DNA of 23,740 bases from Nitrospiraceae bacterium UBA2166. GTDB lineage: Bacteria > Nitrospirota > Nitrospiria > Nitrospirales > UBA2166. A model generated the notes under the pieces. It was not told the DNA's origin, did not search any database, and saw only the letters and a list, made by a program, of their open reading frames with translations. Below, one piece after another: positions 14,677 to 22,662 of the stretch. The stretch spans positions 1-23,740 of the forward strand of contig DCWI01000108.1 in NCBI GenBank assembly GCA_002328825.1, read 5' to 3'. Position numbers and translations under genes: made by a program. How positions within the stretch are numbered: the stretch's first letter is position 1; each line of letters starts with the position of its first letter.

Positions 14677-17276
14677 GTTGCATGCCCCCCTATCTCTGAA
14701 ATGATGGTGACCTGACCATCCTTTTCATCGACGATAGCGGAACCATTATCCTGAAGTTCGCCTTTGACCATTAGGCGCGCAATCGGAGTTTCAATTTCTT
14801 GTTGAATCAACCGTTTAAGAGGGCGTGCACCGTAAACATGGTCATACCCACGTTCAGCCAGCATACCGAGTACACCTGAGGTGAGAGTCAACGAAATTCG
14901 GCGTTCTTTCAGTCGACGGCAAAGCCCGGAAACTTGAATATCCACGATTTTTTTGAGGTGATCTACAGTCAGCGAATGAAATACAACCATTTCATCGACG
15001 CGATTTAAAAATTCCGGCCGAAAATATTGTTGCACTTGTGCAACGACCATGTTTTGCATCGCCTCATACGGCAGGGCTTGCTGTTGCGATTCTATAATCT
15101 CCTGGCTCCCGATGTTGGAGGTCATAATAAGCACAGTGTTTTTAAAATCAACTGCATGCCCATGGGAATCGGTCAACCTCCCATCATCAAGAACCTGAAG
15201 CAAAATATTGAAGATGTCACGATGTGCCTTTTCGATTTCATCTAACAGTATCACTGAAAATGGGCGTCGTCGTACCGCTTCTGTGAGCTGCCCCCCCTCA
15301 TCGTAGCCAACATAGCCAGGCGGTGCACCGATTAATCGAGCCACTGTGTGTGACTCCATATACTCGGACATGTCAATTCGGATCAAGTTCGATTCGTCGT
15401 CAAACAAGGTTGAAGCCAACGCCCGAGCAAGCTCAGTTTTTCCGACTCCAGTCGGCCCAAGGAACAGGAATGACCCAATAGGCCGGTTCGGATCCTTGAT
15501 CCCTGCTCGTGCACGCAACACAGCATCAGAGACTGCAACCACCGCTTCATGTTGCCCAACAACACGTTGGTGGAGGAGTTCTTCAAGTCGCAGAAGTTTC
15601 TCCGTTTCACCTTCGATCAAACGACTGACAGGCACTCCAGTCCATCGACTGACAACATGCGCAACATCTTCTTCATCGACCTCTTCTTTCAATAATCTCA
15701 CGGGACCTCGTTTTTCAACCAGATGCTGCTCTTCTGCTTCTAGCTCTTTTTCAAGATTAGGGAGTTTTCCATATCGCAATTCCGCCACACGGTTGAGTTC
15801 ATACGCCCGCTCCGCTTTCTCGATACTCAGTTTCACTGCTTCTATCTGTTGGCGTATCGCATGAAGTTTCCCCACCGATGCTTTTTCAGCATCCCACCTC
15901 ACTTTCAATGCTTCAGATTCTTGACCCTTTTCCTCCAGTTCTTGTTCCAGAGCAATGAGACGCGCACGACTACCCTCATCTGTTTCCTTGCGCAATGCTG
16001 CACGCTCAATTTCCAGCTGCATAACCTTGCGTGAAACATCATCAAGCGCTATAGGCATGCTATCGATTTCGGTTCGCAAACATGCAGCAGCCTCGTCTAC
16101 CAAATCGATGGCCTTGTCTGGAAGCTGGCGATCGCTAATGTAGCGATGGGATAGATGTGTAGCCGCAAGCAATCCTGCGTCTTTTATTCTTACCCCATGG
16201 TGAATTTCGTAGCGTTCCTTTAGCCCCCGTAGAATTGAAATTGTATCTTCTACCGAAGGCTGATCAACCATGACAGGCTGGAACCGTCGCTCAAGTGCCG
16301 CATCCTTTTCGATATTCTTTCGATACTCATCGATGGTTGTTGCACCAATCATGTGCAATTCTCCACGCGCCAACATCGGCTTCAGGATATTGGCCGCATC
16401 CATTGCACCTTCAGCAGCTCCAGCTCCAACGACCGTGTGCAACTCATCAATAAAAAGAAGGGTTTGGCCTTCGGATGATTGAACTTCCTTAAGAACCGCC
16501 TTGAAACGTTCCTCAAACTCCCCCCTAAATTTTGCTCCGGCAATCAATGCCCCCATGTCAAGCACGATCACGTGCTTCTTCTTGAGACCTTCCGGCACGT
16601 CTCCTTTTACAATTCGCTGAGCAAGTCCTTCAGCAATGGCTGTTTTCCCAACCCCAGGATCTCCGATTAAAACTGGGTTATTTTTGGTTCGTCTCGAAAT
16701 AATTTGGATCACACGCCGAATCTCATCGTCACGACCAATGACAGGATCAAGTTTTCCTTGGCTGGCAAGCTTGGTAAGATCACGCCCATATTTCTCGAGT
16801 GATTGATAGATTCCTTCAGGATTTTGGCTAGTCACCCGCTGATTCCCTCTGATCTGCTGAAGTGCGGCGAGCAACTTGCCACGAGTAACACCACATTCTT
16901 TGAACAGGACATCTTCTTCTCCCACAGCAAGAAGCACGTGTTCTACACTAAGATAGTCATCTTTAAGTGCCTGCATTTCATTTTCACCCTGCAGCAGAAT
17001 TTGTGAAAGGCGAGCAGTCACGTGCATCTGTCCAGGAGCAGCCCCAGGACCATGAACCTGAGGAACCTTAGCTAACGCCTGCTGTGCGACCTTTTCTATT
17101 GCTGACGGCGAAACACCCGCATATTCGAACAAAGAGCCCGCAAGACTGTTTGTTTGTTCTAGCAGGGCAATGATCAGATGTTCAACGTCAATTCCTTGAT
17201 GGCTCCGCCGGATGGCGTGAGAAGAGGCAGCCTGCAACGCTTCTTGAAGTTTTATGGTCATGCGATTCATGTCCAT
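14670..17276 (-). CDS. clpB: ATP-dependent disaggregase ClpB
   Basis: Hsp100 chaperone that extracts polypeptides from aggregates with DnaK/DnaJ. At 868 residues it is full length. Order: N domain with paired Clp_N repeats (1-145), AAA-1 with Walker A GDPGVGKT (205-212) and Walker B LLFIDELHT, the long coiled-coil M domain (~400-520) that distinguishes ClpB from ClpA/ClpC, then AAA-2 with Walker A GPTGVGKT (~607-614) and sensor region MTSNIGSQ. The start has AGAGGA ~11 bases upstream. No CIRCE element and no clear sigma32 box were seen; a sigma70-like pair lies ~145-170 bases upstream. The M28 peptidase gene overlaps its stop. Confidence 0.97.
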   Translation of the reverse strand: MDMNRMTIKLQEALQAASSHAIRRSHQGIDVEHLIIALLEQTNSLAGSLFEYAGVSPSAIEKVAQQALAKVPQVHGPGAAPGQMHVTARLSQILLQGENEMQALKDDYLSVEHVLLAVGEEDVLFKECGVTRGKLLAALQQIRGNQRVTSQNPEGIYQSLEKYGRDLTKLASQGKLDPVIGRDDEIRRVIQIISRRTKNNPVLIGDPGVGKTAIAEGLAQRIVKGDVPEGLKKKHVIVLDMGALIAGAKFRGEFEERFKAVLKEVQSSEGQTLLFIDELHTVVGAGAAEGAMDAANILKPMLARGELHMIGATTIDEYRKNIEKDAALERRFQPVMVDQPSVEDTISILRGLKERYEIHHGVRIKDAGLLAATHLSHRYISDRQLPDKAIDLVDEAAACLRTEIDSMPIALDDVSRKVMQLEIERAALRKETDEGSRARLIALEQELEEKGQESEALKVRWDAEKASVGKLHAIRQQIEAVKLSIEKAERAYELNRVAELRYGKLPNLEKELEAEEQHLVEKRGPVRLLKEEVDEEDVAHVVSRWTGVPVSRLIEGETEKLLRLEELLHQRVVGQHEAVVAVSDAVLRARAGIKDPNRPIGSFLFLGPTGVGKTELARALASTLFDDESNLIRIDMSEYMESHTVARLIGAPPGYVGYDEGGQLTEAVRRRPFSVILLDEIEKAHRDIFNILLQVLDDGRLTDSHGHAVDFKNTVLIMTSNIGSQEIIESQQQALPYEAMQNMVVAQVQQYFRPEFLNRVDEMVVFHSLTVDHLKKIVDIQVSGLCRRLKERRISLTLTSGVLGMLAERGYDHVYGARPLKRLIQQEIETPIARLMVKGELQDNGSAIVDEKDGQVTIISEIGGHATC

Positions 17277-17420
17277 GATCTCGTTATCCTCTCAAAAACC
17301 TTACAAGACTAGGCTGCCATCGTTTAACTCGCAAAAGAGAAGAAATTAGTATTAACCATACACCATTTCTGATTGTCTGAATGTTAATTGCTCTCTCTAA
17401 TTATGCTACCTCTACTCAAT

Positions 17421-17448
17421 GAAATAAGCTCTATTTTCCCAATGTCAA
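17421..17448 (-). promoter_or_regulatory. Candidate sigma70 promoter for clpB
   Basis: On the minus strand a perfect TTGACA (-35, 17443-17448) is followed after 16 bases by TATTTC (-10, 17421-17426). The implied leader to the clpB ATG would be about 135-140 bases. The -10 match is only moderate. Confidence 0.3.
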
Positions 17449-17674
17449 GACCATGATATGTTCGGAGACAAGACCCATCATTTATTCTATCTTCACAGTT
17501 TTAATTTCCTATAATGCTTTGAGTCTACAGTGGACAATCTTGCGATGTTTCGAAAACAACTGCTACTTAAATCAATTGCAAGTTTGCCATAATCTGATGC
17601 TCTCTATCTCTTTACCACAGACCACCAGATAACGAATTATCATAATTTGTTTTGCACGCACGATTGCTACCCCA

Positions 17675-17961
17675 ATGAAACAACGAATTTTCACCATTCC
17701 GGAAATTTTTAAAACATACTTTGAGGAGATTAAAGAGAAACAACTAACCACCATAAAGAGTCGCGATAAAATCAAGAAAACAAGAAGCAAATATTTTCTG
17801 GCAACGGCAATACATATGGATTTCGCTGCATTCAAGCACGTGATACGGTCAATCACCATATCAACGAAATCCACGAAAACGCCGTAATGCTGAAAGCCAT
17901 TAAATCAGGCTTATGTGATTTTCCCCATGTGCTGCATGGTCGCCTTGTGTGTCCCTGCTGA
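17675..17961 (+). pseudogene. Possible frameshifted small gene, unidentified
   Basis: From ATG 17675 a 70-codon frame encodes a basic, helical-looking peptide including TYFEEIKEKQLTTIKSRDKI and ends at 17887. A second frame, shifted by -1 and open from the TAA at about 17768 to TGA at 17961, continues with a peptide containing ENAVMLKAIKSGLCDFPHVL and ending RLVCPC. A single indel between ~17800 and 17860 would fuse the two into ~95 residues. There is no Shine-Dalgarno before the ATG and I recognise no family. It may be a decayed gene or simply two chance frames. Confidence 0.25.
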
Positions 17962-18085
17962 AAATTAGACGAGCCTGATATCAGATGATGGAACGAAACA
18001 AATTCAAGGTCTGCAGGTCGACAGCCATTGAGAGATGAGATGGATGAGCACTCCTGACCTAAGCCTTTGCAGCCTACTTAAAACA

Positions 18086-18766
18086 CTACGCTAATTGTAC
18101 ATATTCTGGCACAAACGCCTCAGGCGGTGCAGGCACAATAAACTTCATCCGGCAATAGCACCCATAGGTAAGATAGGTATCGTCAAAGCAGTACTCAGCA
18201 ATCTCCTTCAGTTTTCCTTCATTCCACATATCAAAAACCTGGCTGCCGCTCCCTGACTTCCCCTCAAAGCCCAATATTTTTGAGAGGACACCAAGACCCA
18301 CCGCAGAACGCATATCCCAGTTTGCCCATACCATCATCGTGTCGTAAATTGCATCAGTTCGAAAACGCGCTAACCGAAACTCCATTGATGGGGGAATACG
18401 GTGAATCACAGAACGTTTCCAAATAAACGGAAGATCAAACGATAAACCGTTATGAGTAATAAGGTAGGGGAAATTCCATGCTCGCATGCGATTCCAAAAC
18501 TGTGCAAGAATTTTGGCTTCATTGTTCCCATATAACAGCACAGCATCCTTGGCTTCGTTTGCATTCGTGAGCAAGATCATTCCAATACACACGATGCGCC
18601 CGAATGTACCATCAAGTGCAGTCATACGGTACTGCTGTTCAAGCCAGTCCTCAGGACTCATCCCCTCACGCTCCACAACAAGAGACGACGGCGGCTTTGC
18701 CTTCGGAAGCAAGCAACGATCCCTCTCATCACACGGGATTGTTTCAATGTCTAAAACAACTTTCAT
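18086..18766 (-). CDS. Predicted 3'-5' exonuclease, DnaQ-like (PolB exo2/COG3298 type)
   Basis: A 226-residue DEDD-superfamily exonuclease domain protein. Exo I is Asp6-Ile-Glu8 in VVLDIETIP, Exo II is THNGLSFDLPF with Asn106 and Asp111, and Exo III is Tyr191-x3-Asp195 in AEYCFDDTYLTYG, all acidic positions retained. The NG-FDLP form and the absence of a polymerase domain match the stand-alone PolB-related exonuclease family. Substrate (DNA or RNA) is not known. It stands alone on the minus strand, divergent from the small membrane-protein gene with ~100 bases between them. Confidence 0.85.
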   Translation of the reverse strand: MKVVLDIETIPCDERDRCLLPKAKPPSSLVVEREGMSPEDWLEQQYRMTALDGTFGRIVCIGMILLTNANEAKDAVLLYGNNEAKILAQFWNRMRAWNFPYLITHNGLSFDLPFIWKRSVIHRIPPSMEFRLARFRTDAIYDTMMVWANWDMRSAVGLGVLSKILGFEGKSGSGSQVFDMWNEGKLKEIAEYCFDDTYLTYGCYCRMKFIVPAPPEAFVPEYVQLA

Positions 18767-18830
18767 TAATCGACCGCGCTATCACACCTACTGAATAAAC
18801 ACAGCTACAAAACACCTGAAAATATAAGAT

Positions 18831-18860
18831 TTGAGGCATACAAAGCAATCATGCTATAAA
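18831..18860 (+). promoter_or_regulatory. Candidate promoter giving a leaderless transcript
   Basis: TTGAGG (18831-18836) and TATAAA (18855-18860) are 18 bases apart. The ATG of the next gene starts at 18868, about where transcription from this -10 box would begin. No Shine-Dalgarno is seen before that ATG, which fits leaderless initiation. Confidence 0.45.
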
Positions 18861-18867
18861 GTTAACC

Positions 18868-19188
18868 ATGCAGCCTCGAATAAAAAAACTTCTTTCGGTA
18901 ATCTCAGGATGGAGTTTTATCGCCCTTGGAATCATCGGCTTGTTTCTTCCATTTTTACAGGGCATTCTTTTTCTTGTGATTGGCCTAATCATTCTCTCCA
19001 AACACTATGCGTTTGCTCAGAAATGGTTAAAAAAAATCCATCATCGATATCCTGCCGTCTTTGATCTCGCCCACAAGTTTCGTATGCGCCTCATAGAACG
19101 ATTTCTCAGGGGTGGAAACAAAGCGACGAAAGACGCTACCTTGCATACCAAGCCCTCTGAACCAAGACTCATGCACCACCCTGACTAA
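18868..19188 (+). CDS. Small membrane protein, PGPGW/DUF454-like
   Basis: A 106-residue protein with two closely spaced hydrophobic segments (residues ~9-29 and ~31-46). GWSFIALGIIGLFLPFLQGI and LFLVIGLIILSKHYAFAQ match the pattern of small PGPGW-type or YbaN/DUF454-type inner membrane proteins. A basic, hydrophilic C-terminal half follows. Function is unknown in both families. The downstream lipoprotein hydrolase starts 26 bases after its stop, so the two are probably co-transcribed. Confidence 0.7.
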   Translation: MQPRIKKLLSVISGWSFIALGIIGLFLPFLQGILFLVIGLIILSKHYAFAQKWLKKIHHRYPAVFDLAHKFRMRLIERFLRGGNKATKDATLHTKPSEPRLMHHPD

Positions 19189-19214
19189 CATATACTCCCA
19201 TGCCAAGATGAGTG

Positions 19215-20159
19215 ATGAATAACCGTCTGGCAATTCGAATAACAGCATCTATGTTGGTCGTGATGACGATGGTAGGATGTACACCAAAACCATTCAAACC
19301 TAACTTTGTACACACCTACAATAGGATTCAACCTAAAGCTGTTGTGATTAACGGTCACCAATTGATTTACACCGTGACCGGTGAAGGGCCTCCCATTATT
19401 CTGTTACACGGATTCGGAGCACAAGGATGGATGTGGGAATATCAACAAGAAGCACTCGCTCATCATTTTTCCGTGTATACACTTGATATTCTTGGTTACG
19501 GCTATTCTGATCGGCCAAATATCGCATACACGCCAGACCTATTCGTCAATTCGGTGAAGGGGTTTATGTCGAAGCTCGATATTGATCAGGCCACATTGAT
19601 TGGCAATTCATTGGGAGCAGGAATTGCGATGGGAATGGCATTAAAATACCCTCACTTGACTGACAGCATCGTTCTGATCGGAGGGTTCCCTCAGAGAGTA
19701 AAAGAAAAGGTCTCCCTTCCATCCTATCGCGCCTTCCTTCGATTCAAACCTGAGTTCCTTCTGCGCATAGGTTTTTCCCTTTCTGGAAAACGTCTCCTGC
19801 GCTCGACCCTTGAAAGCTTAGTCGTCGACAAAAGCCTTATCACAAATGATGTTATCAATCGAGCATACCAATTCCGGACGTTTTCCGGATCCGCTCACTC
19901 ACTATTCTCAACCCGTAACAACCTCCAACAATGGGAAGAACATTATGCACCCCTCATCTCAGAAATTGAGACGCCAACCCTTATTCTGTGGGGCACTGAC
20001 GATCCCCTGTTTCCGCTTCCAGTCGGAGAAGAACTGCATCATCAAATCCAAAATTCCTCCTTCTTACCCATCAAAAATGCTGGCCATCTTCCAATGTGGG
20101 AGAAGCCAAAAGAAACCAACTTGTCTATCATAAAATTTCTTCTCCCAACAGACAGCTAG
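19215..20159 (+). CDS. Lipoprotein alpha/beta hydrolase
   Basis: A 314-residue alpha/beta-hydrolase fold protein with a lipoprotein signal: hydrophobic residues ~6-18, then MVGC with Cys22 as lipidation site. The catalytic triad is visible: nucleophile Ser132 in GNSLGAG, Asp262 or 263 in WGTDDPLF, and His291 in NAGHLPMWEKP. The oxyanion-hole segment HGFGAQGWMW is typical of the MhpC/epoxide-hydrolase-like branch. The substrate cannot be told from sequence; ester hydrolysis is most likely. GTG 19212 directly before ATG 19215 is an alternative start. Membrane attachment, by lipid anchor, and the upstream membrane-protein gene suggest an envelope role (inference). Confidence 0.88.
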   Translation: MNNRLAIRITASMLVVMTMVGCTPKPFKPNFVHTYNRIQPKAVVINGHQLIYTVTGEGPPIILLHGFGAQGWMWEYQQEALAHHFSVYTLDILGYGYSDRPNIAYTPDLFVNSVKGFMSKLDIDQATLIGNSLGAGIAMGMALKYPHLTDSIVLIGGFPQRVKEKVSLPSYRAFLRFKPEFLLRIGFSLSGKRLLRSTLESLVVDKSLITNDVINRAYQFRTFSGSAHSLFSTRNNLQQWEEHYAPLISEIETPTLILWGTDDPLFPLPVGEELHHQIQNSSFLPIKNAGHLPMWEKPKETNLSIIKFLLPTDS

Positions 20160-20163
20160 TTGT

Positions 20164-20299
20164 AGAAAAACAATAAATTAATTTACAACTCCGTTCAGCA
20201 AACTTAAGAAAACCCTTGGTGCGCGAAACGCAAACAGACACACGAACACGACAATGAAAAACCCACTGTCCACCTATTCACCAGGGTTTATTGTTTTCT
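20164..20299. repeat. Split inverted repeat between convergent genes
   Basis: The right arm, 20279-20299, reads as one block whose complement matches two separate left blocks: 20164-20177 (AGAAAAACAATAAA) and 20210-20221 (AAACCCTTGGTG), each with one extra base. It lies between the hydrolase and the convergent diheme cytochrome gene and includes the cytochrome's stop codon. It could form a composite stem that ends both transcripts, though no classical terminator with a U-run is present. Confidence 0.35.
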
Positions 20300-20533
20300 A
20301 TGACAATTAAAACAATCTTCTCGCTTGGTCAGATGACGATCCGGAAGTGGGTACATACCCTGGGGAGAGTGGCATCGAAGACACTCTTTCTCGTGCTTCA
20401 CAAATTGGTGGAGTTTGTTGGCAGGGATCACAGGATTATTGTCAATGGGACTAGGAAGTAATGCAACTCCCGTTACAACTACGACCGTAGCAAGCACAAA
20501 CAAAAGATCGGCCTTTCTAATGCTTAATGCCAT
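20288..20533 (-). CDS. Small membrane-anchored diheme cytochrome c
   Basis: An 81-residue protein with an uncleaved-looking N-terminal membrane helix (residues ~8-28, rich in Val, Ala and Leu) and two heme c sites, C51-L-R-C54-H55 and C74-F-N-C77-H78. His42, His47 and His67 are candidate distal ligands, suggesting bis-His hemes. GGAG five bases before the ATG supports the start. It lies downstream of and co-directional with the PCP-reductase-domain gene, 155 bases away, and probably shuttles electrons at the periplasmic face of the membrane. Partner enzymes are unknown. Confidence 0.85.
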   Translation of the reverse strand: MALSIRKADLLFVLATVVVVTGVALLPSPIDNNPVIPANKLHQFVKHEKECLRCHSPQGMYPLPDRHLTKREDCFNCHRKQ

Positions 20534-20688
20534 GCGACTCCATCAGGCTCTACTAAGTTCCATGATTTAAGAGTTACTCAAAAGAGATGTCAGGAAATAC
20601 CACGCTCATTGATACTCTCATCACAGACAACACATGTTACCACGACAACAGGCTGAAAGATTCGCTCGTAAATTTCTTGCGCAGCCCT

Positions 20689-21354
20689 CTACATAAAACT
20701 CATGAACTTAGTCTTAGCCTCATCCATGATGGAGGCAGTTACCTGAGGGGCTCCTTTATCTTTCGCCATACGCTCAATCTCACGCTTTGCCATTGGACGA
20801 ATAAACTCTGGAAGACGCCTGAGTCGTTCTTCCGCTTCAGCAGACCATGTAACATCTGTTCCAGTAGTTTTGGCATCATCCATCACTTGCACAGTGACAG
20901 AAGAAAACTCATTCTTTCTTGCATATTCTTCAATGTCACGCTTGACCATTGGACGAATCATCGAAGGAATTCGCTCGAGCCGTTCGGTAGCTTCTGCACT
21001 CCACGACAATGCTGAAGACGATTCGGAAGAACCCTCAGTGATTCCGGTCACCGCAAGCATGTCCGAAAATGGGCATACCCCCCCTGAGGTAACACCATCG
21101 CCGTCGGTTTTCACCTTCCCACCTTGCCCCTGAAGCGTCTCCCTAGTCATTTCGAAAGGTGTGGAAGGAGCGGTTTTCCCACCAAGTTTTACCCCAAGCG
21201 AAGTAACAAGCGATGTTTCTCCAGCATTTGTTACCATCGAAAATCTGGTCTTGCAGATTGGGCATCCGAATGTGATGCCCAGCGAATTGTCAGCCACGGC
21301 ATCAACATTCTCAAAGTTCATATACCCTTCACATGTCAAACAAACAAATTTCAT
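20689..21354 (-). CDS. Zinc-ribbon protein with two PCP-reductase (PF08369-like) domains
   Basis: A 221-residue protein. The N-terminus has a zinc ribbon or rubredoxin-like knuckle: Cys5-x2-Cys8 and Cys31-x2-Cys34. After a low-complexity Gly/Thr/Ser linker come two ~46-residue repeats (118-163 and 170-215), each beginning WSAEA-ERL, with R-MIRPM-KR or R-FIRPMAKR in the middle and ending MDDAK or MDEAK. This unit is the PCP_red module found at the C-terminus of the light-independent protochlorophyllide reductase subunit BchB/ChlB. Here it is not attached to a reductase, so chlorophyll synthesis is not implied. The gene begins 27 bases after the Mrp-like ATPase gene, so the two are likely co-transcribed. 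A further 32 codons are open in frame after its TAG stop. Confidence 0.85.
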   Translation of the reverse strand: MKFVCLTCEGYMNFENVDAVADNSLGITFGCPICKTRFSMVTNAGETSLVTSLGVKLGGKTAPSTPFEMTRETLQGQGGKVKTDGDGVTSGGVCPFSDMLAVTGITEGSSESSSALSWSAEATERLERIPSMIRPMVKRDIEEYARKNEFSSVTVQVMDDAKTTGTDVTWSAEAEERLRRLPEFIRPMAKREIERMAKDKGAPQVTASIMDEAKTKFMSFM

Positions 21355-21381
21355 TACAGCGCCCTCCGTGTCACATCGCCG

Positions 21382-22302
21382 TCACAGCTTTTCCGCAATA
21401 AGTTTTTCAAAATCAAGAATGTCTCGGATACGATTAGAAATTTCTGAATAACGTGCAATGGTGTGATGTGCGGAATCAAGAAGAGGTTGGCCTTTGTCAA
21501 AAGAACGAGTCAAGTCTCGATCAAACGGAATCCGCCCGAGAAATGGAACATCTAATGCATCACACATTTCATCAGCCTGACTTTCAAACAATTCACTATC
21601 AGTCCCACATCCAGGGCACCGAAACTCGCTCATATTTTCAATCAGTCCAATAATTTTAATGTTGAGGCTTCGTGCGTAGATAACCGACTTTCGGACAACG
21701 TCCATGGCCATTTCAGATGGCGTGGTGACAACCACTGCACCATCAAGATCAGGAATAAAACTCGCAATGGCTGGTGGCTTATCTGCGGCTGCACCAGGAG
21801 GAAGATCAATAAGAAGATAGTCAACTTCACCCCAGATGATGTCAGCCAAAAATTCACGAATGACCGTCATCTCTAAGGTTCCCAACCAGACCGGACTAAG
21901 ATCCATTGGCCTATTCCACCGGACAGGAGACAAGTCGCCAAGGAAAAAATCCATTGATCCTACTTTAATACCTAACGGACCAATAGGAGGAAGAGCCCCT
22001 TCCGGAGTCATCGTCAGTTGCTGACCTCGTATTCCAAGCATATGGGGAACACACGGGCCATTGAGATCAACATCAAGTACAGCAACCTGCTGACCCTGCC
22101 GTGCAAGGGCAAGAGAAAGATTGACCGTGGTCATGCTTTTTCCCACCCCCCCTTTCCCGCTAAGAATAGCAATTTTTCTTCGAATGCCTGCCATCCTCGA
22201 TTGGAGTTGCTGAGTTTGTTCACCAATTTGCTCAACAACTTTCGCATCATCCTTATATTTTAGCTTCGAAAGAATTATTTTCAGGTCTTTAGTCATAACC
22301 AC
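21382..22302 (-). CDS. Mrp/NBP35-type P-loop ATPase, iron-sulfur carrier-like
   Basis: A 306-residue SIMIBI-class ATPase. The deviant Walker A SGKGGVGKS (48-56) with its signature Lys50, the switch DVDLNGP (77-83) and DLPPG (166-170) match Mrp/ApbC proteins, which carry and deliver Fe-S clusters to target proteins. Cys229-x2-Cys232 in RCPGCG is the likely cluster-binding pair. The N-terminal MIP18/DUF59 domain of longer Mrp proteins is absent. GTG 22302 is preferred: GGGAGAAG lies upstream at acceptable distance, whereas ATG 22296 is farther away. It heads a unit with the PCP-reductase-domain and diheme cytochrome genes, suggesting it matures a metal or redox protein (inference). Confidence 0.9.
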   Translation of the reverse strand: MVMTKDLKIILSKLKYKDDAKVVEQIGEQTQQLQSRMAGIRRKIAILSGKGGVGKSMTTVNLSLALARQGQQVAVLDVDLNGPCVPHMLGIRGQQLTMTPEGALPPIGPLGIKVGSMDFFLGDLSPVRWNRPMDLSPVWLGTLEMTVIREFLADIIWGEVDYLLIDLPPGAAADKPPAIASFIPDLDGAVVVTTPSEMAMDVVRKSVIYARSLNIKIIGLIENMSEFRCPGCGTDSELFESQADEMCDALDVPFLGRIPFDRDLTRSFDKGQPLLDSAHHTIARYSEISNRIRDILDFEKLIAEKL

Positions 22303-22414
22303 GTCAATACTTCTCCCAATTAGAACTCAGTAGATACCGCCATCGCTCTACCTGAATTATCTTTAAGGACTAGCTAGGTTGTCAAATGTGGGATCGGAGC
22401 GCGTCACGATAAAG

Positions 22415-22444
22415 TTGACACTCTCTCAAATCCATAACTATACT
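22415..22444 (+). promoter_or_regulatory. Sigma70 promoter of tRNA-Leu
   Basis: A consensus TTGACA (22415-22420) and TATACT (22439-22444) are separated by 18 bases. Transcription would begin around 22451, immediately before the tRNA at 22453. Confidence 0.75.
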
Positions 22445-22452
22445 TCAGTCCT

Positions 22453-22538
22453 GCCGAAGTGGTGGAACCTGGTAGACACGCACGTTTGAGGGGCGTGTGG
22501 GGAAACCCGTGCGGGTTCGAATCCCGCCTTCGGCACCA
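22453..22538 (+). tRNA. tRNA-Leu (anticodon GAG)
   Basis: Cloverleaf is complete: acceptor GCCGAAG with CTTCGGC, D arm with GGTAGAC, anticodon stem CACGT/GCGTG around the loop TTGAGGG giving anticodon GAG, the long variable arm TGGGGAAACCCGTG expected of a class II tRNA, and T arm CGGGTTCGAATCCCG. The discriminator A and CCA end (22535-22538) are encoded. It reads CUC and CUU codons. Confidence 0.97.
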
Positions 22539-22587
22539 TCATCACACCTCACACATAAATGGTTTTCAATTGCTCGTTTACAGGAGC

Positions 22588-22625
22588 AAAATGGCTCCGC
22601 TGAAATGTTCAGCGGAGCCATTTTT
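22588..22625. terminator. Bidirectional rho-independent terminator
   Basis: A perfect 17-bp stem (22588-22604 with 22608-22624) closes a three-base loop. A run of five T follows on the plus strand, ending the tRNA-Leu transcript, and four T follow the stem on the minus strand, ending groEL. The core is ATGGCTCCGCTGAA and its complement. Confidence 0.93.
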
Positions 22626-22662
22626 GACCACTACTAATCTGGACACCCTGAGGGTGCGCGCC

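Larger units (their letters stand above)
17277..18085. other. Gene-poor stretch between clpB and exonuclease genes
   Basis: About 800 AT-rich bases with no intact recognisable gene. The left part holds the clpB leader and a candidate promoter. The centre has competing short frames, treated separately as a possible decayed gene (17675-17961). A 100-codon minus-strand frame (17572-17874) overlaps it and has no family features or ribosome binding site. 17962-18085 shows nothing I can name. Confidence 0.5.

Noticed and set aside
15346..15864. 172-codon plus-strand frame opposite clpB
   Set aside because: Fully antisense to the strongly conserved ClpB AAA-2/M-domain coding region; Ser/Arg-rich translation typical of a shadow frame.
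17277..17571. Searched for CIRCE or sigma32 heat-shock elements upstream of clpB
   Set aside because: No TTAGCACTC/GAGTGCTAA pair and no CTTGAA/CCCCAT pair found; only a moderate sigma70-like site.
17572..17874. 100-codon minus-strand frame rich in Ile/Val/Leu, possible membrane protein
   Set aside because: It is the complement of a Lys/Glu-rich plus-strand frame, which by itself yields hydrophobic residues, and it lacks a ribosome binding site.
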